Of a stretch of DNA of 64,000 nt, positions 62,373-64,000 are shown in pieces. Every line of letters begins with the position of its first letter. Position 1 is the stretch's first letter. Both the position numbers and the translations under genes were made by a program. A model generated the notes under the pieces. It ran no database searches and was not told the origin of the DNA. It saw only the letters and a list, made by a program, of their open reading frames with translations. Source of the stretch: Rotaria macrura (Eukaryota; Rotifera; Eurotatoria; Philodinida; Philodinidae); contig OENT01000207.1 in the NCBI GenBank assembly GCA_900239685.1, positions 62,001-126,000 on the forward strand. Direction: 5' to 3'.

Positions 62373-64000
62373 TTTTGGGCCAGTTTGCGACGTTTTAGCT
62401 CTGTTTTATATCGTTTAAAGGCCTTCACATCGGCGACGTTTTTGACCTACAAATCAATCAAATGTTAAACCATCTACAATTATTTATGTATTACTTTCTC
62501 ATAAGGTATGTTTTGATTTTACAGATGATAATCAAAATACAGATAATTTTGATAATTTCATGTTTACTGCTTTAATGAGTTAAAAATTTCATGTAATTTA
62601 TATTTTGAAACTATTCTAACTAAAGTTAAACATAGTAATTAACTTAGGCATTTAGCAAATCGGCACTTTATTTCTTCGATCGAATCGAGTGGCTTGAGAC
62701 CCAGGCTCGGCTTAGTTTTCTCACATTGAAAGCTTTCACGCGCGAATTCTACGAAACCCAATTCGTATAATTAGATATACAGAAAAGAAACAAGATAGCT
62801 GATTAGTTCATGTTAACTTAGTTTTAATCATTCGAATAACATTGAAAGCAAAACTTAAACATTCAAGTGAATCGCTGATTAGTTTAGCATCGAAAATCGC
62901 ATTCTCTCTCTTCCCTACGCATGCCAATCGTTCCAGCCATCGGCTGCTACAAGAAATCACAGAACATCTGTGGAACAGAAAATTTGTCGAATTTTCTCTG
63001 GAAATACTCTTTTCACGTCCAGCCGATTTCTGATGTATTTCTCCCGGGAACTGATCTGTAATTCTTACCCTGGGTATGGGTTCGGTGTTAGTGTGGCTGA
63101 CTTGTGAGAATACTCATACCCATGAGAGTCATGAAAATTTTTCTAAGGAACCAGCTCAACGTTTTCCAATTTAATATGATAGAAGTTTCTCAGCTTGTAC
63201 AATGAGATCTATTAAAACAACCTTCAGTATTAAATCTGAAACATTCTAGAATTGAAGATTTTGACGTTATTTGACAAAGAGATTTCCTTGATCGATGTCA
63301 TAATACTTTGAAAACAAACTAGTCCACCGGGAAAATCTTGAATATGCTGGGTTCTCTGCACACTTTACACAATAGCTCCTCAATACACACGCAGAAGTAT
63401 ATTTCATCTTGACTCGATAGAAAAGGTGAGCGAGAGTTCAAGTAAATTTACATTGAGTGATCTACTGATAGTGATGGTTTTGTCACATAAACGTGACACA
63501 TAAATCCTTATGCAGCATTTTGTATCTGTGTCCAGACACAAAATAAGAATGTAAATATTGTTCTATGCTCAAAAACATACTCTCTATGACATTTCTTTAG
63601 ATACGTATAAAATATAGACGAACCATTCTTCTGTAAAGTTAGATCTTTGTGTAAATTGCATGATCGTCCAAGCATGTCTATCCAATATATTTTTATTTTG
63701 TGATTAGTTTGATTGCAGGAAAATGAAATACCCATCATCAATTTTATTCAAAGAATTCTTCAATAGTATAAACCTATACCCAAAAATCAAAAATCTCACA
63801 TATCCACCAATAGTGCTTTCATTAGATTCAAGTCCTCACTTTTTGTAAACTACAAATAGATTCATTGTTATACAGTATAAGATAAATTATTAGTTAGTAA
63901 AAACCAGTTTTCTTTTTCATAGCGGTTCAGTGAAATCATAGTTCGTTCGATTTTCACCTAAATTCTTCCATGTTTCAGTGGGTAACGTAAAAGGAAACGT
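62373..64000. other. Intergenic to window end; no gene
   Basis: Short unsupported frames only. A gene starting beyond the window cannot be excluded. Confidence 0.4.

Noticed and set aside
1-64000. CRISPR arrays, bacterial operons, rRNA genes, retroviral or LTR elements
   Set aside because: No regularly spaced direct repeats, no rRNA-like conserved blocks and no reverse transcriptase, integrase or capsid-type motifs were seen in the window.

Overview
The window looks like nuclear DNA from a small invertebrate, most likely a bdelloid rotifer. It is AT-rich and gene-sparse. Coding genes are split by GT-AG introns of about 45-60 bp, with a few 0.7-2.4 kb introns. Metazoan families (ACF1/BAZ1-like remodeler subunit, Kv channel, rhodopsin-like GPCRs, protein O-fucosyltransferase) lie between genes of bacterial or fungal type. 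The species assignment is inference.

Layout. 0.96-7.86 kb (+): 5'-incomplete ACF1/BAZ1-like gene with a WHIM/WSD-type motif and two PHD fingers; both long introns carry a copy of a ~560-bp repeat. 11.36-12.68 kb (+): Kv channel with a 53-bp intron inside the selectivity-filter codons. 13.07-13.93 kb: a MITE-like element. 16.47-18.0 kb (-): an intact, intronless protein with leucine-rich repeats and an IpaH/SspH-type NEL ubiquitin-ligase domain, the most striking gene here. 23.8-25.4 kb (+): membrane-anchored pentapeptide-repeat protein. 25.7-29.2 kb: a 118-bp inverted repeat beside single-N assembly joins. 30.7-31.7 kb (-): GPCR. 32.9-33.7 kb: a short transposon with a 9-bp target duplication and an internal gap. 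38.7-40.3 kb (+): PHO84/PHT1-type phosphate transporter. 44.1-45.3 kb (+): HSP40 C-terminal domains with no visible J domain. 46.4-48.2 kb (+): fungal ToxD-like MDR oxidoreductase. 48.9-49.5 kb: third copy of the ~560-bp repeat. 50.2 kb (-): tRNA-Cys(GCA). 51.5-53.45 kb (-): second GPCR. 57.8-58.9 kb: TA-flanked MITE-like element. 60.07-61.17 kb (+): O-fucosyltransferase-like type II membrane protein.

The genes do not form an operon or an obvious pathway. The common theme is a mix of ancestral animal genes and probable acquisitions (NEL ligase, PHO84-type carrier, ToxD-like reductase, possibly the pentapeptide protein), plus short non-autonomous transposons. Three of those transposons share one design: many short motif copies facing inward from both ends, with a different motif in each. 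The remaining intergenic DNA, about 60% of the window, shows nothing I can name.
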